Assembly: GCF_009765685.1 (NCBI RefSeq)
Contig: NZ_LMUY01000001.1
Span: forward strand, 16,861 to 80,860
Direction: 5' to 3'
Origin: Acidisphaera sp. L21
GTDB taxonomy: Bacteria; Pseudomonadota; Alphaproteobacteria; Acetobacterales; Acetobacteraceae
Length of the DNA: 64,000 bases
Part shown: positions 1-8,804 of the stretch, in pieces
How positions within the stretch are numbered: the first letter of the stretch is position 1
How the letters are laid out: every line of letters starts with the position of its first letter
Translations under genes and position numbers: made by a program
Notes under the pieces: generated by a model
What the model saw: only the letters and a program-made list of their open reading frames with translations
Databases searched by the model: none
Told to the model about the DNA's origin: nothing

Positions 1-294
1 ATCTGCAGTATCGACCAGCCGCAGCAACGCCCCCATTGCTGCGGGCTTACGCAAGTTTAGCGCGATTGACATCTTGTTGCGGCTGTAGGTCTTCCAGAAC
101 AACGGCTCCCCGCCATCGCGCCAAGCGCGCAGCGGATCGCCCTCGGGGGGTTCGACCTTGATCACCTCCGCCCCGAAATCGCCGAGTTGCAGCGACAACA
201 TGTTGCCTGCTACCAGCCGCGACAGATCCAGGACGCGGAATCCAGCCAGCGGTCCCGACGCCCCGGTATCGAAGCGGATTGGTGCCGTGCTCAT
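1..294 (-). CDS. CaiB/BaiF family CoA-transferase (class III), N-terminal part
   Basis: The reverse strand reads open from an ATG at 294 to the window edge, 98 codons with no stop. The translation begins MSTAPIRFDTG and then shows GFRVLDLSRLVAGN, LGDFGAEVIKVEPPEGDPLR and a Y-S-R-N-K motif. This is the typical N-terminus of class III CoA-transferases, where the VLDLSR and GADVIKVE-type segments form the CoA-binding Rossmann part. The family moves CoA between carboxylic acids in catabolism. The catalytic aspartate lies beyond the window, so the donor and acceptor cannot be judged. The gene is divergent from the amidotransferase gene to its right. Confidence 0.9.
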   Translation of the reverse strand, partial: MSTAPIRFDTGASGPLAGFRVLDLSRLVAGNMLSLQLGDFGAEVIKVEPPEGDPLRAWRDGGEPLFWKTYSRNKMSIALNLRKPAAMGALLRLVDTAD

Positions 295-482
295 GGCGCG
301 GGCCGGGGGAGGCAGTTGGTCATGGGCGTTCGATACTCTGCACGCGCTCAACATCTACACTGTTGCCGGTGGTTCTGTTGGCAAACGCGGGGTAGGTCAA
401 TTCGGAAAACATGCTGCACTGCACACAAAGGCGGGGGCGTCGGTGGCTGTTCCTCCAGCCCAAGCCGTGACATCCTAACGCC

Positions 483-1187
483 ATGACGATCGGTATCCTG
501 GAGACTGGCCGCCCCCCTGTCGCCCTGCGCGCGCAATGGGGCACCTACGACGACATGGTCCGCAGCCTACTGGGGCGGGACCGCGATTACCGTACCTACG
601 ACGTGCAGGCCGGCGAACTGCCTGCTGAGCCAACCGAGTGCGCGGCCTACGTCATCACCGGGTCATCCGCAGGGGTGTACGACGATCTGCCGTGGATCCC
701 GCCGTTCCTCGACTTCCTGCGCCGGGTGCGCGGCCACGCCAAGCTCGTCGGCATCTGCTTCGGCCACCAGGCCATGGCGCAGGCCTTCGGCGGCACGGTG
801 GAGAAGTCGCCCAAGGGTTGGGGGCTCGGCATGCACCGCTACGAGATCGTGGAGCCGCCGCCCGGCATGCGTGAGCCGCTCGGCTTCGCCATTCCCGCCT
901 TCCACCAGGACCAGGTCGTCACCCTACCGCCCGGCGCCCGCGTGCTCGCCGCCAGCGAGTTCACGCCCATCGCTGCAATCGGCTACGACGACAACACGGT
1001 TTCGCTGCAGGGCCATCCGGAGTTCAGCCCCGCCTTCTCCGCGGCGTTGATTAAGACCCAGCATCATATTTACGGCGATCTCGCCGCCCCAGCGCTTCTG
1101 TCCCTCCTGCAGCCGGAGGATAGCGGCCGAGCTGCCGACTGGCTGCGGACCTTCGTCGATGGCGGCGGGCTTGACACACCGGGCTAG
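483..1187 (+). CDS. Class I glutamine amidotransferase-like protein
   Basis: This 234-residue cytoplasmic protein has the class I GATase fold of stand-alone GMP-synthase-like or gamma-glutamyl hydrolase-type proteins. The nucleophile elbow is G-I-C-F-G-H-Q with Cys near residue 92, and the partner residues are in Q-G-H-P-E with His about 178 and Glu about 180, so the triad is complete. Such proteins hydrolyse glutamine or a gamma-glutamyl amide. No synthetase partner is adjacent, so the actual substrate is unknown. The ATG at 483 is the first start in frame. The gene stands alone between a divergent CoA-transferase and a convergent LysR remnant. Confidence 0.88.
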   Translation: MTIGILETGRPPVALRAQWGTYDDMVRSLLGRDRDYRTYDVQAGELPAEPTECAAYVITGSSAGVYDDLPWIPPFLDFLRRVRGHAKLVGICFGHQAMAQAFGGTVEKSPKGWGLGMHRYEIVEPPPGMREPLGFAIPAFHQDQVVTLPPGARVLAASEFTPIAAIGYDDNTVSLQGHPEFSPAFSAALIKTQHHIYGDLAAPALLSLLQPEDSGRAADWLRTFVDGGGLDTPG

Positions 1188-1330
1188 CATTGCCGACTAG
1201 GGGTGGCAGCGCATGGCATAAAGGAAATGCCTAATGAGTTGCCCGTGTTTCGATGTGCGCGCCAAGCCTGTCCTTCTTGCTTTGGTAAAAAGCGGTTTTC
1301 AGCCGAAAATTGCACACTCTGGAAGGAACG

Positions 1331-2235
1331 TTATCGCGTTCTGACATACTCTTGCGTTTGCTCGGCCAACGCGTCGATTGCGGCGCGGACCCGAAACGGC
1401 AGGGTTGGTGCTCGCGGCCAGACTGCGTGGATGTCGGTGACCAAGGATGGCAACGCCGGCAGCACCTGTCGGAGCACTCCTAACCGAAGCCGGTCAGCGA
1501 TCAGCCAGCTTGGTAGCCAAGCCAGCCCATACCCAGACAATGCCGCGTCGACGATGGCGCCGAGATCGTCAAACCGCATCCGGGTTGGTGGAATAACCTC
1601 CAGCAGCGACGTATCCGGTTGGGGAAACAACCACGCCTGGATGCGTCCACGGCGCGCATAGGTGATCGCATTGTGGTGCCGCAAATCGTCCAGATTCTCG
1701 GGCAAGCCGCATCGGTCGATGTAGCTCGGCGCGGCGCAAATTATCGTCTGTTCCTGCATGATCTTGCGCTTCATCAGACCTGCCGCGTTTCCAAGTGGCC
1801 CGTTGCGCACGGCGAGATCGAAACCGTCCTCCACCAAGTTGACGACGCGGTCGCTGAATTCGAGTTGCAGTTCCAGCGTCGCGTGCTGTGTTGCTAACCG
1901 CATCAACACCGGGGCAGCGCACACGCGCCCGAACAGAAGCGGCATCGAGACCCGCAAGGTGCCGCTCGCCGTCTTGCGCCCTGTCTCCAACGCGGTCTGT
2001 CCTGCCTGAAGTTCGGCGAGCGCACGCTGGCAGCGTTCGAAGAAGGCAGCCCCGTCATCGGTCAGGCCAATTGCCGCGTCGTGCGGTGAAACAGGCGCGC
2101 CCCAAGGCGGGTTTCGAGCCGGGCCACCGCCTTACCAACGGCTGAGCGAGATTGATTGAGCCGGCGCGCCGCGGCGGAAAACCCGCCCGTCTCCGCGGAC
2201 GCGACAAACGCATGGACGTCGTTGAAGTCGATCAC
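1331..2235 (-). pseudogene. LysR-family transcriptional regulator, frameshifted
   Basis: Two minus-strand reading frames make one LysR protein of about 300 residues. The first, from a GTG at 2235, reads VIDFNDVHAFVASAETGG and carries the winged helix-turn-helix, ending HRTTRQLA at a TGA (2062-2064). The frame shifted by one base resumes exactly where the family alignment expects, with GLTDDGAAFFERC, and runs through the whole effector-binding domain to 1331. The break is a single missing base at about 2064-2069, where TTGGCCTGA would be expected to read TTGGGCCTGA. No other damage is visible, so this is either a very young pseudogene or a sequencing error. The target is unknown; the nearest divergent gene starts at 2336. 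Confidence 0.85.
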
Positions 2236-2335
2236 AGCTATTGTCGAACCCCAGGCACCAATCTGATGCAAATTTAGCGGCACTTGATGCGCCTGCGAAG
2301 CTCTATCTGTGGGTTGCCGCTTCCGGAGATGTTCT

Positions 2336-2932
2336 ATGAGCCGACCACTCGTATTCGCGCTGCTTCTGGCAGCTACCATGTCACCCGACGCCGCATGGGC
2401 CCAGACCTCAATCCCAACTATTGCACAGATCAGCGCCCTGGGACCCGAGGGCGAGGCGTTATCGCACCGCGCCGGGCGCTGGAACGTTACCGAGAGCGTG
2501 TGGGACCATCTGGGCGCCAATCCGGTGGTCAGCACCGCATGGGTCGCCGAACGCCACATGGTCGGTATGTTCCTGCAAGAGACGCTACTTGCCGCCGGTG
2601 ACGCCGCCGCTGCGCCAAATCGGATCGATTACCTGGGCTTCGATCGCGTCGAAGGGCGGTGGGATTACCTCTCGCTCGACGTCCGGGCGCCGGTCGGCCT
2701 CATGCCTGCCTGGAGCTTCGATCGTGGCGAACCCAACCGCATCGTCCTCAGCTTCCTGCCCTTCGCCGTGGCCGGGGGCGGCCCGGCGGTGACAGGCCAG
2801 ATGCTCCGCATGCAGGAAGTCGTCACCCGCGACGGTCCGGATCACGAGACCAAGGACCAACTCTTCATCCTTGCCGACGGCACTGGCACGCCGTGGCTGG
2901 CACACCGCTACGACTATGTCCGGCAGCACTGA
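2336..2932 (+). CDS. Secreted protein of unknown function, DUF1579-like
   Basis: The protein is 198 residues from the ATG at 2336, chosen because a GGAG lies 7 bases upstream (2325-2328) and because the sequence then starts with a clean signal peptide (MSRPLVFALLLAAT, cleavage probably after AWA-Q). An ATG further upstream at 2309 would spoil the signal. The mature part has H-R-A-G-R-W-N-V, L-G-F-D-R-V-E-G-R-W-D-Y and a final H-R-Y-D-Y, a layout resembling DUF1579-type beta-barrel proteins. That resemblance is my reading of the pattern, not a search result. No catalytic residues can be assigned. It is divergent from the broken LysR gene. Confidence 0.7.
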   Translation: MSRPLVFALLLAATMSPDAAWAQTSIPTIAQISALGPEGEALSHRAGRWNVTESVWDHLGANPVVSTAWVAERHMVGMFLQETLLAAGDAAAAPNRIDYLGFDRVEGRWDYLSLDVRAPVGLMPAWSFDRGEPNRIVLSFLPFAVAGGGPAVTGQMLRMQEVVTRDGPDHETKDQLFILADGTGTPWLAHRYDYVRQH

Positions 2933-3030
2933 AACCACCCGGCCGACAGCGGTAACGGAGCGTAAAGGTAAACGCCGTTAGCATCGCGGCCACACTGATC
3001 CGGCCTCGTGCCGCCTGGAGATCCGCTGCC

Positions 3031-3573
3031 ATGCTCAGAATCCCCGCCTTACACTGGGTTCTGTTGCTTGCCGTCATCGCCGTTGGATTGGCAGTCCGCA
3101 GCCGGATCAGCCTGCCGCGGGCCGACGCGCAAATCCTATCGGCGCCGGTCGTGCCGCAGCCAGCGATGCCGGCGGTAATCCGGCCCAGCCAGTCTGGCAA
3201 CGGGGCCACTGCGCGGCGCGACCGCAACGGCAATTTCATCTTCGACGCCCGGGTCAATGGCATGCCGCTGCAAATGGTGTTCGACACCGGCGCCTCCGTG
3301 ACCAGCCTGCGGGCCGAGGATGCGGCGCGGGTGGGAATCGACACCGGTTCGCTGAACTACTCCGCCACCGTCAGCACTGCCAATGGCCATACCTCCGTCG
3401 CCCCCGTGATGATCGAAACGCTGACGGTCGGGGACATCACCCGGCACTACGTAACAGCCGTCGTGGCCCGGCCGGGCGTTCTCGGCATGAACCTGCTGGG
3501 CCAATCCTTCATGGCCAAGATCGGCGGCTATCGGGTGGTCGGGCAGGACCTCGTCTTGCAGGGCGAACCATAA
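3031..3573 (+). CDS. Membrane-anchored retropepsin-like aspartic protease (clan AA)
   Basis: This 180-residue protein has one N-terminal membrane segment (residues 8-22) followed by a short proline-rich linker and a retropepsin-like domain. The catalytic motif F-D-T-G-A-S is at about residues 84-89 and the second hallmark, G-M-N-L-L-G, is at about 150-155, as in the TIGR02281 bacterial aspartyl proteases. These single-domain enzymes act as dimers. The linker and topology imply a periplasmic catalytic domain. The natural substrate is not known for this family and no neighbour suggests one. Confidence 0.85.
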   Translation: MLRIPALHWVLLLAVIAVGLAVRSRISLPRADAQILSAPVVPQPAMPAVIRPSQSGNGATARRDRNGNFIFDARVNGMPLQMVFDTGASVTSLRAEDAARVGIDTGSLNYSATVSTANGHTSVAPVMIETLTVGDITRHYVTAVVARPGVLGMNLLGQSFMAKIGGYRVVGQDLVLQGEP

Positions 3574-3645
3574 CCCCACCCGGCGGGTTGTCCTGCGAGG
3601 CCAACTCCGGCAGCTTCGACTGCTTCAGCCATTGCCGGGATCACG

Positions 3646-4584
3646 ATGGGCCGTAACCCACTCCTCGCGGGGTTCGACTTGCTCACCCTGCGGCTATTCA
3701 CCGCAGTCTGCGAGGAGGGCAGCATCAACCGGGCCGCGGCGCGGGAGCACATCGCCCTGTCCGCACTCAGCCGCCGCATCTCCGACTTGGAGGCGGTGCT
3801 GGGCCTGACCCTGCTGCGGCGCCACAGCCGCGGCGTGGAGCCGACCGGCGCCGGGCTGGCGCTGGTGCAACACGCCAACATCATCCTGCGCGACGTGCTG
3901 CAGATGGAGGCGGACCTCGCCCAGCGCATGGACGGCGTGCGGGGGACCATCCGGCTATACGCCAACACCTGGGCCATCGCGGAATACGTGCCCGCCCATA
4001 TCAGCGCCTTCCTGGCCGCCCACCCCCTGCTGAATGTCGAGATCGAGGAAGCCGTCAGCGTTGAGACGCTTCGCGCCGTGCGCGACGGCACCGCCGACAT
4101 CGGCATCGTCATCAGCGAGATGGGGGCCGAGGGGATACACCTGCTGCCCTATGCCGGCGACCACCTGGTGGCCATCATGCCGCCGGATCACCCGCTGGCT
4201 GGCACCGGACCGATTGGCCTGGCGGAGATCGCACCCTACGACATCATCGGTTCCAGCAAGGGCAGCGCGCTGGAGCAATTGGTGCTGACGGGGGCGGCCG
4301 AACTGGGCGTGGCACTACGCATCCGCGCCCGGATCTCCGGGTTCGAGACGCTATACCGCATGATCCAAGCCGGGCTGGGCATCGGCATCGGCCCGTCGCT
4401 CCCCGCGACCCGACACTGCGCGGCCATGAACCTAATGATGCGGCCGCTGAACGAGGCCTGGTCGCATCGCCGGCTCAGCATCTGTCTGTCGGTCGGGCAA
4501 CAGCCCCCGCACGTCAAACTTTTGGCCGAGCATCTGGTGACGGTCGGCGGAGCTTTCGCGGTTGGCGAAAGCGCCTTGCCGTAA
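3646..4584 (+). CDS. LysR-family transcriptional regulator
   Basis: A complete 312-residue LysR regulator. The N-terminal winged helix-turn-helix covers about residues 10-70 (LRLFTAVCEEGSINRAAARE, then LSALSRRISDLEAVLG) and is followed by a periplasmic-binding-protein-type effector domain. It is transcribed in the same direction as the leuCDB-transport operon and ends 75 bases before its first start codon, so it is the likely local regulator or the first gene of the same transcript. The inducer cannot be read from sequence; the operon cargo suggests a small substituted dicarboxylate or sulfonate-like compound, which is inference. Confidence 0.92.
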   Translation: MGRNPLLAGFDLLTLRLFTAVCEEGSINRAAAREHIALSALSRRISDLEAVLGLTLLRRHSRGVEPTGAGLALVQHANIILRDVLQMEADLAQRMDGVRGTIRLYANTWAIAEYVPAHISAFLAAHPLLNVEIEEAVSVETLRAVRDGTADIGIVISEMGAEGIHLLPYAGDHLVAIMPPDHPLAGTGPIGLAEIAPYDIIGSSKGSALEQLVLTGAAELGVALRIRARISGFETLYRMIQAGLGIGIGPSLPATRHCAAMNLMMRPLNEAWSHRRLSICLSVGQQPPHVKLLAEHLVTVGGAFAVGESALP

Positions 4585-4594
4585 AAAGCTTTCG
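4566..4594 (+). promoter_or_regulatory. Inverted repeat at the LysR-leuC junction
   Basis: CGAAAGC (4566-4572) and GCTTTCG (4588-4594) form a perfect 7-base inverted repeat separated by 15 bases that include the LysR stop codon. There is no following T-run, so it is a poor rho-independent terminator. It could be an operator for the leuC promoter or a weak hairpin attenuating readthrough from the regulator gene. Confidence 0.35.
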
Positions 4595-4659
4595 GCGCGG
4601 GCCACCCGTGCGCTAGCGTCCCCGTAATGGCGCAACGACGCCGGTGGAGGAGATGCCGC

Positions 4660-6084
4660 ATGCTGGACGATACGGGTCCGCGCACGCTGTTCGACAAGAT
4701 TTGGGACCGGCACAAGGTGCTGGAACGCCCAGACGGACAGACGTTGCTCTATGTCGATTGCCACCTGGTGCATGACGGGTCGGCCCCCGCCTTCCAACGC
4801 CTTGCCGAGCGCAACCTGGCGGTTCGCGTGCCGCGCCGCACCTTTGCCACGCCCGACCACTACGTCCCCACCTCCAGCCGCGACATCACCACGATCGACA
4901 ATCCGGAGCATCGGTTCCTGGTGGAACAGTTGGCGGAGAACACGGCGCGCGAGGGCGTCACCATGTTCGGCCTCGGCGACCCACGACAGGGCATCGTCCA
5001 TATCGTGGGGCCGGAAGAAGGGTTGAGCCAACCCGGCATCCTACTGGTCTGTGGCGACAGCCATACCTCCACCCATGGTGCATTGGGCGCGCTGGCCTTC
5101 GGCATCGGCTCGTCGGAGGTGACGCACGTCCTGGCGACGCAAACGGTATGGCAGCGCAAGCCGAAAAGCATGCGGATCACCGTTGAGGGCGATCTCGCGC
5201 CGGGTGTGACGGGTAAGGACGTGATCCTGGCCATCATCGCCACCATCACCGCCGCCGGGGCCACCGGACACGTGATCGAATACGCCGGCAGTGCTATTCG
5301 CGGTCTGTCGATGGAGGGGCGGCTGACGCTGTGCAACATGTCGATCGAGGCCGGTGGCCGCGCTGGCATGGTCGCCCCGGACGAGACGACGTTCGACTAC
5401 CTGAAGGGCCGCCCCTACGCCCCCTCTGGCCAGGCGTGGGAGCAGGCGGTGCAGCGCTGGCGTCGCCTGCCGACCGACCCCGGCGCCGTGTTCGACACCG
5501 AAGTGACGCTGGACGCCGCCGCGATCGAGCCGATGGTCACCTGGGGCACCAGCCCGCAAAACGCCATTCCCATCTCCGCCGCCATCCCCGACCCGGCGAA
5601 TGAACCAGACCTGGACCGTCGCCAAGGCATGGAAAAGGCGTTGGCTTATATGGGTCTGCAACCCGGGACGCAGATGACCGATGTCACCGTGGATCGCGTG
5701 TTCATCGGCTCGTGCACCAATGGCCGGATCGAGGATCTGCGGGCCGCCGCCGCCGTGGCCCGTGGCCGCCACGTGGCACCCGGCGTGGTCGCCTGGGTGG
5801 TGCCCGGCAGCGGTCTCATCAAGCGCCAGGCCGAGGCGGAGGGGCTGGATCGCATCCTAGTGGATGCCGGGTTCGAATGGCGCCAGGCCGGTTGCTCGAT
5901 GTGCCTAGGCACGAATGGCGATATCGTGGCGCCGGGCCAGCGCTGCGCCTCAACCTCCAACCGTAACTTCCAGGGGCGCCAGGGCCCCGGCGCACGAACC
6001 CACCTCATGAGCCCGGCCATGGCGGCCGCCACCGCAGTCACGGGGCGCCTGGCGGATTTCCGCACTCTGGCAGGTGCCGCATGA
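4660..6084 (+). CDS. leuC: Isopropylmalate isomerase-type (aconitase family) large subunit
   Basis: The protein is 474 residues from the ATG at 4660, which is preceded by GGAGGAG at 4646-4652; the ATG at 4627 adds an arginine-rich tail and has no such site. The [4Fe-4S] ligands are present as G-S-C-T-N-G-R and the C-S-M-C-L-G pair, along with G-D-S-H-T-S-T-H-G and N-R-N-F-Q-G-R. This is a complete LeuC fold, which isomerises 2- and 3-isopropylmalate or hydrates related alkenyl dicarboxylates. The N-terminal part reads H-L-V-H-D-G-S-A-P where biosynthetic LeuC usually has H-L-V-H-E-V-T-S-P. Together with the transporter genes downstream, this suggests a specialised paralogue. It overlaps leuD by 4 bases. 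Confidence 0.9.
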   Translation: MLDDTGPRTLFDKIWDRHKVLERPDGQTLLYVDCHLVHDGSAPAFQRLAERNLAVRVPRRTFATPDHYVPTSSRDITTIDNPEHRFLVEQLAENTAREGVTMFGLGDPRQGIVHIVGPEEGLSQPGILLVCGDSHTSTHGALGALAFGIGSSEVTHVLATQTVWQRKPKSMRITVEGDLAPGVTGKDVILAIIATITAAGATGHVIEYAGSAIRGLSMEGRLTLCNMSIEAGGRAGMVAPDETTFDYLKGRPYAPSGQAWEQAVQRWRRLPTDPGAVFDTEVTLDAAAIEPMVTWGTSPQNAIPISAAIPDPANEPDLDRRQGMEKALAYMGLQPGTQMTDVTVDRVFIGSCTNGRIEDLRAAAAVARGRHVAPGVVAWVVPGSGLIKRQAEAEGLDRILVDAGFEWRQAGCSMCLGTNGDIVAPGQRCASTSNRNFQGRQGPGARTHLMSPAMAAATAVTGRLADFRTLAGAA

Positions 6085-6686
6085 GCACGCAGTTCACCGG
6101 CATCGATGCGGTCGGCCTGCCAGTCCCGGGCCAGAACGTCGATACCGACCAGATCATCCCCGCCCGCTACCTCAGCCGCCCACGGGAGCTGGGGCTGGCT
6201 GAATGCCTGTTCCACGACCTCCGCTTCAACACCGATGGTTCGGAGAAGCCGGATTTCGTGCTGAACCAGTTGCCCTTTCGCGACGCGCGCGTGGTGGTGG
6301 GGGAGCATAATTTCGCCTGCGGTTCGTCGCGGGAAAACGCCGTCTGGGCTTTTCACGATTACGGCTTCCGCGTCGCAATCGCGCCCTCCTTCGGCGACAT
6401 CTTCCGCAACAACTGCTTCCAGAACGGCATGCTGCCCATCATCCTGCCGCGGGAAACCGTGGACGATCTGCTGGCGCAACTGCAGGCCCATCCGGGCGTG
6501 CATGTGCAGGTGGATCTTCCCTCGCAAACCGTCACCTTTCCCGACGGCTCGCAGCATGAGTTCGAGATCGACGCCTTCCGCAAGCACTGTCTGCTGAACG
6601 GCGTCGACGAGATTAGCTTCACCCTCGAACAATCGGCGCAGATCGCCGCTTTCGAAAATCGCTACGGCCGGGAGAATATGGAATGA
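6081..6686 (+). CDS. leuD: Isopropylmalate isomerase-type small subunit
   Basis: A 201-residue LeuD 'swivel' subunit, which pairs with the large subunit encoded immediately upstream to form the active dehydratase. Diagnostic segments are [13 protein letters not shown] near the N-terminus, [10 protein letters not shown] (substrate-binding Ser-Ser-Arg) near residues 77-86, and F-R-N-N-C-F-Q-N-G. Length is normal for LeuD. Start and stop codons overlap those of leuC and the dehydrogenase gene (ATGA on both sides), so the three proteins are probably made in step. Whether the complex serves leucine synthesis or a catabolic pathway cannot be decided from sequence. Confidence 0.92.
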   Translation: MSTQFTGIDAVGLPVPGQNVDTDQIIPARYLSRPRELGLAECLFHDLRFNTDGSEKPDFVLNQLPFRDARVVVGEHNFACGSSRENAVWAFHDYGFRVAIAPSFGDIFRNNCFQNGMLPIILPRETVDDLLAQLQAHPGVHVQVDLPSQTVTFPDGSQHEFEIDAFRKHCLLNGVDEISFTLEQSAQIAAFENRYGRENME

Positions 6687-7756
6687 AGATCGCAGTGCTC
6701 GCTGGGGACGGCATCGGCCCCGAGGTAACCGCCCAATCGGTGAAGGTTCTGCGCACCCTGGCCGGCAACCGGCTGGACCTGCAGATGACGTCCGCCCCGA
6801 TCGGCCAGGCTGGCGTCGATGCCGACGGCGTGCCGCTGCCGGACGCGACGCTGAAGCTCGCCGGTGAGTCGGACGCGATCCTGTTCGGCTCCGTCGGCGG
6901 ACCCACCGACGAACTGCCAGACCGCAAGAAGCGCCCCGGCGCCGGGCTGCTAAAGCTTCGAAAGGCGCTGACCCTCTTCGCCAACTACCGCCCGGCGGTG
7001 TTGTTCGAGGAACTGATCGGCGCCTCCACCCTGCGGCCCGAAATCGTCCGTGGCGTCGACATGCTGATCCTGCGCGAACTGAACGGCGACCTGTATTTCG
7101 GCGAGCCGCGCGGCGTGCATATGGAGGACGGCAAGCGCGTCGGCATCAACACGATGCGCTATTCCGAGGACGAGATTGCCCGCATCGCCCATGCAGGGTT
7201 TAAGGCGGCACAGGGCCGGCGCGGCAAACTCTGCTCGGTCGACAAGTCGAACGTGCTGGAAACCATGCAGCTTTGGCGCGAAGTGGTGATGGAGGTCGGT
7301 CGTGAATACCCGGATGTCGAACTATCGCATTTGTATATCGACGCCGCCTCGATGATGCTGATCCGCAAGCCGACCCAGTTCGACGTGATCGTCACCGGCA
7401 ACGTCTTCGGCGACATTTTGTCGGACGCCGCCGCCATGCTCACCGGCTCGATCGGTATGCTGCCCTCCGCCTCGATGGGCCCGGGCACCCAAGGCTTGTT
7501 CGAGCCGGTGCACGGTTCGGCGCCCGACATTGCTGGGAAGGATATCGCGAACCCCATCGCCTCGATCCTCTCCTCCGCCATGATGCTGCGCTACTCGCTG
7601 GGCCTGCCGGAGGAGGCGGACAAGGTGGAACGCGCGGTGCGTACCGTGCTTGCCGCTGGGCTGCGCACCGTCGATATCCAGCAGCCCGGCACGCGCCTGG
7701 TTGGCACCGCAGAAATGGGCGACGCCATCGCCGCCGCGCTGGAGATAGCTGCCTAG
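6683..7756 (+). CDS. leuB: 3-isopropylmalate dehydrogenase-type beta-decarboxylating dehydrogenase
   Basis: A 357-residue NAD-dependent beta-decarboxylating dehydrogenase. It has G-D-G-I-G-P-E at the N-terminus, L-Y-F-G-E-P-R-G with the catalytic Tyr, S-V-D-K-S-N-V-L with the catalytic Lys, and the metal-binding F-G-D-I-L-S-D, then the NAD-binding [10 protein letters not shown]. The family oxidises and decarboxylates 3-alkylmalates (isopropylmalate, tartrate, 2,3-dimethylmalate-like compounds). Order leuC-leuD-leuB is the usual biosynthetic one, but the operon continues straight into a transporter 25 bases downstream. The gene could be the only leuB of the genome or a specialised copy; a genome-wide count would tell. 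Confidence 0.9.
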   Translation: MKIAVLAGDGIGPEVTAQSVKVLRTLAGNRLDLQMTSAPIGQAGVDADGVPLPDATLKLAGESDAILFGSVGGPTDELPDRKKRPGAGLLKLRKALTLFANYRPAVLFEELIGASTLRPEIVRGVDMLILRELNGDLYFGEPRGVHMEDGKRVGINTMRYSEDEIARIAHAGFKAAQGRRGKLCSVDKSNVLETMQLWREVVMEVGREYPDVELSHLYIDAASMMLIRKPTQFDVIVTGNVFGDILSDAAAMLTGSIGMLPSASMGPGTQGLFEPVHGSAPDIAGKDIANPIASILSSAMMLRYSLGLPEEADKVERAVRTVLAAGLRTVDIQQPGTRLVGTAEMGDAIAAALEIAA

Positions 7757-7781
7757 CTGCACTGCCTAATGGGAGGACACA

Positions 7782-8804
7782 ATGACAACAAAAACCACCT
7801 GCCTGGCGCTTATACTTGCTCTATCGCTATCGTTTGGGCCGGCCCGTGCCGCCGAACAGCTTGAAAAGAAGTCACTGGAGATAGGAACGGCCTCACTCGG
7901 CCTGACCTACCTGCCGGTGATCATCGCCGACCGGAAAGGCTTCTTCAAGGAAGAGGGTCTGACAGTTGAGATCGCTGCCTTCGCCGGCGGCTCGAAGGCG
8001 TTGGAGGCGTTGATGGGTGGCAGCCTCGACATGGTGTCGGGCGCCTATTCCAACACGCTGACTATGGCGGCGAAGAACCAGAAGTTGGTGGAGTTCGTGG
8101 AGCAGATCCGCTGCCCGGGCTTCGTACTCGCCGTGTCCAAGCGCAAGGCCGCCACGTTCAAGGGACCGGCGGATCTGAAGGGCTGGAATGTCGGCGTGAG
8201 TGCGCCGGGGTCCAGCACGCATATGGTGCTGAACTACATCCTGTCGAAGGGCGGGCTGCAGCCGACCGACGTGTCGGTAATCGGCGTCGGCACCTCCGCC
8301 GGCGCGGTGGCGGCAATGCGCGCCGGGCAGATCGACGCCATCGTGAACAGCGACCCGGTGATCACCATCCTGCTGCAGCATGGCGACGCCATCAACGCGA
8401 TGGACATGCGATCCCCCGCCACCAGCGACGCCGTGTTCGGCGGCCCGTATCCGGAGGCGAGCGTCTACGCCACCGCCGCCTTCGCCGCCAAGAATCCGCA
8501 CACGATGCAGGCAGTCGCCAACGCCGTGCTGAAGGCGGAACAGTGGATGGCGAAGGCCACGCCGGACCAGATCGCCGATGCGTTGCCGGAGGAATATCTG
8601 CTGGGCGATCGTCCCACCTATATCAATGCCTTGAATGCCATGCGCACTTGCTATTCGCCGGACGGGCTGATGAGCAAGGACGCGGCGCAGACGGTGCTAA
8701 AAGTCCTCGGCGCCTTTGATGACACCGTGCGTGACGCGAAAATCAACGTAGAGACAACCTATGACAATCACTATGTCGAGCACGCTGCGGCCGCCGCCAA
8801 GTAA
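7782..8804 (+). CDS. ABC transporter substrate-binding protein, NMT1/SsuA/TauA type
   Basis: A 340-residue periplasmic binding protein with an N-terminal signal peptide (hydrophobic core about residues 9-20, cleavage after A-R-A). The motif G-L-T-Y-L-P-V-I-I-A-D-R-K-G-F-F-K-E-E-G-L-x-V, here within about residues 44-65, marks the NMT1/THI5-like group that carries nitrate, sulfonates, taurine, pyrimidine precursors or aromatic acids. It starts 25 bases after leuB with a GGAGGA site. A clear paralogue lies in the same operon at 11592-12587 (both share C-P-G-[FY]-V-L-A-V and G-G-P-Y-P-E). The ligand is unknown. Confidence 0.9.
   Translation: MTTKTTCLALILALSLSFGPARAAEQLEKKSLEIGTASLGLTYLPVIIADRKGFFKEEGLTVEIAAFAGGSKALEALMGGSLDMVSGAYSNTLTMAAKNQKLVEFVEQIRCPGFVLAVSKRKAATFKGPADLKGWNVGVSAPGSSTHMVLNYILSKGGLQPTDVSVIGVGTSAGAVAAMRAGQIDAIVNSDPVITILLQHGDAINAMDMRSPATSDAVFGGPYPEASVYATAAFAAKNPHTMQAVANAVLKAEQWMAKATPDQIADALPEEYLLGDRPTYINALNAMRTCYSPDGLMSKDAAQTVLKVLGAFDDTVRDAKINVETTYDNHYVEHAAAAAK

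Noticed and set aside
1203..1661. 152-residue plus-strand open frame after the amidotransferase
   Set aside because: Runs antisense to the LysR remnant and has no protein-like features.
5646..6632. 328-residue minus-strand open frame antisense to leuC/leuD
   Set aside because: Shadow of GC-rich coding sequence; composition is His/Arg/Gln-rich, has no family motifs and no ribosome site.
6683..7756. Reading V-T-G-N in LeuB as a lost catalytic residue
   Set aside because: Glycine at this place is normal in some genuine isopropylmalate dehydrogenases, and the F-G-D-I-L-S-D metal ligands are intact.
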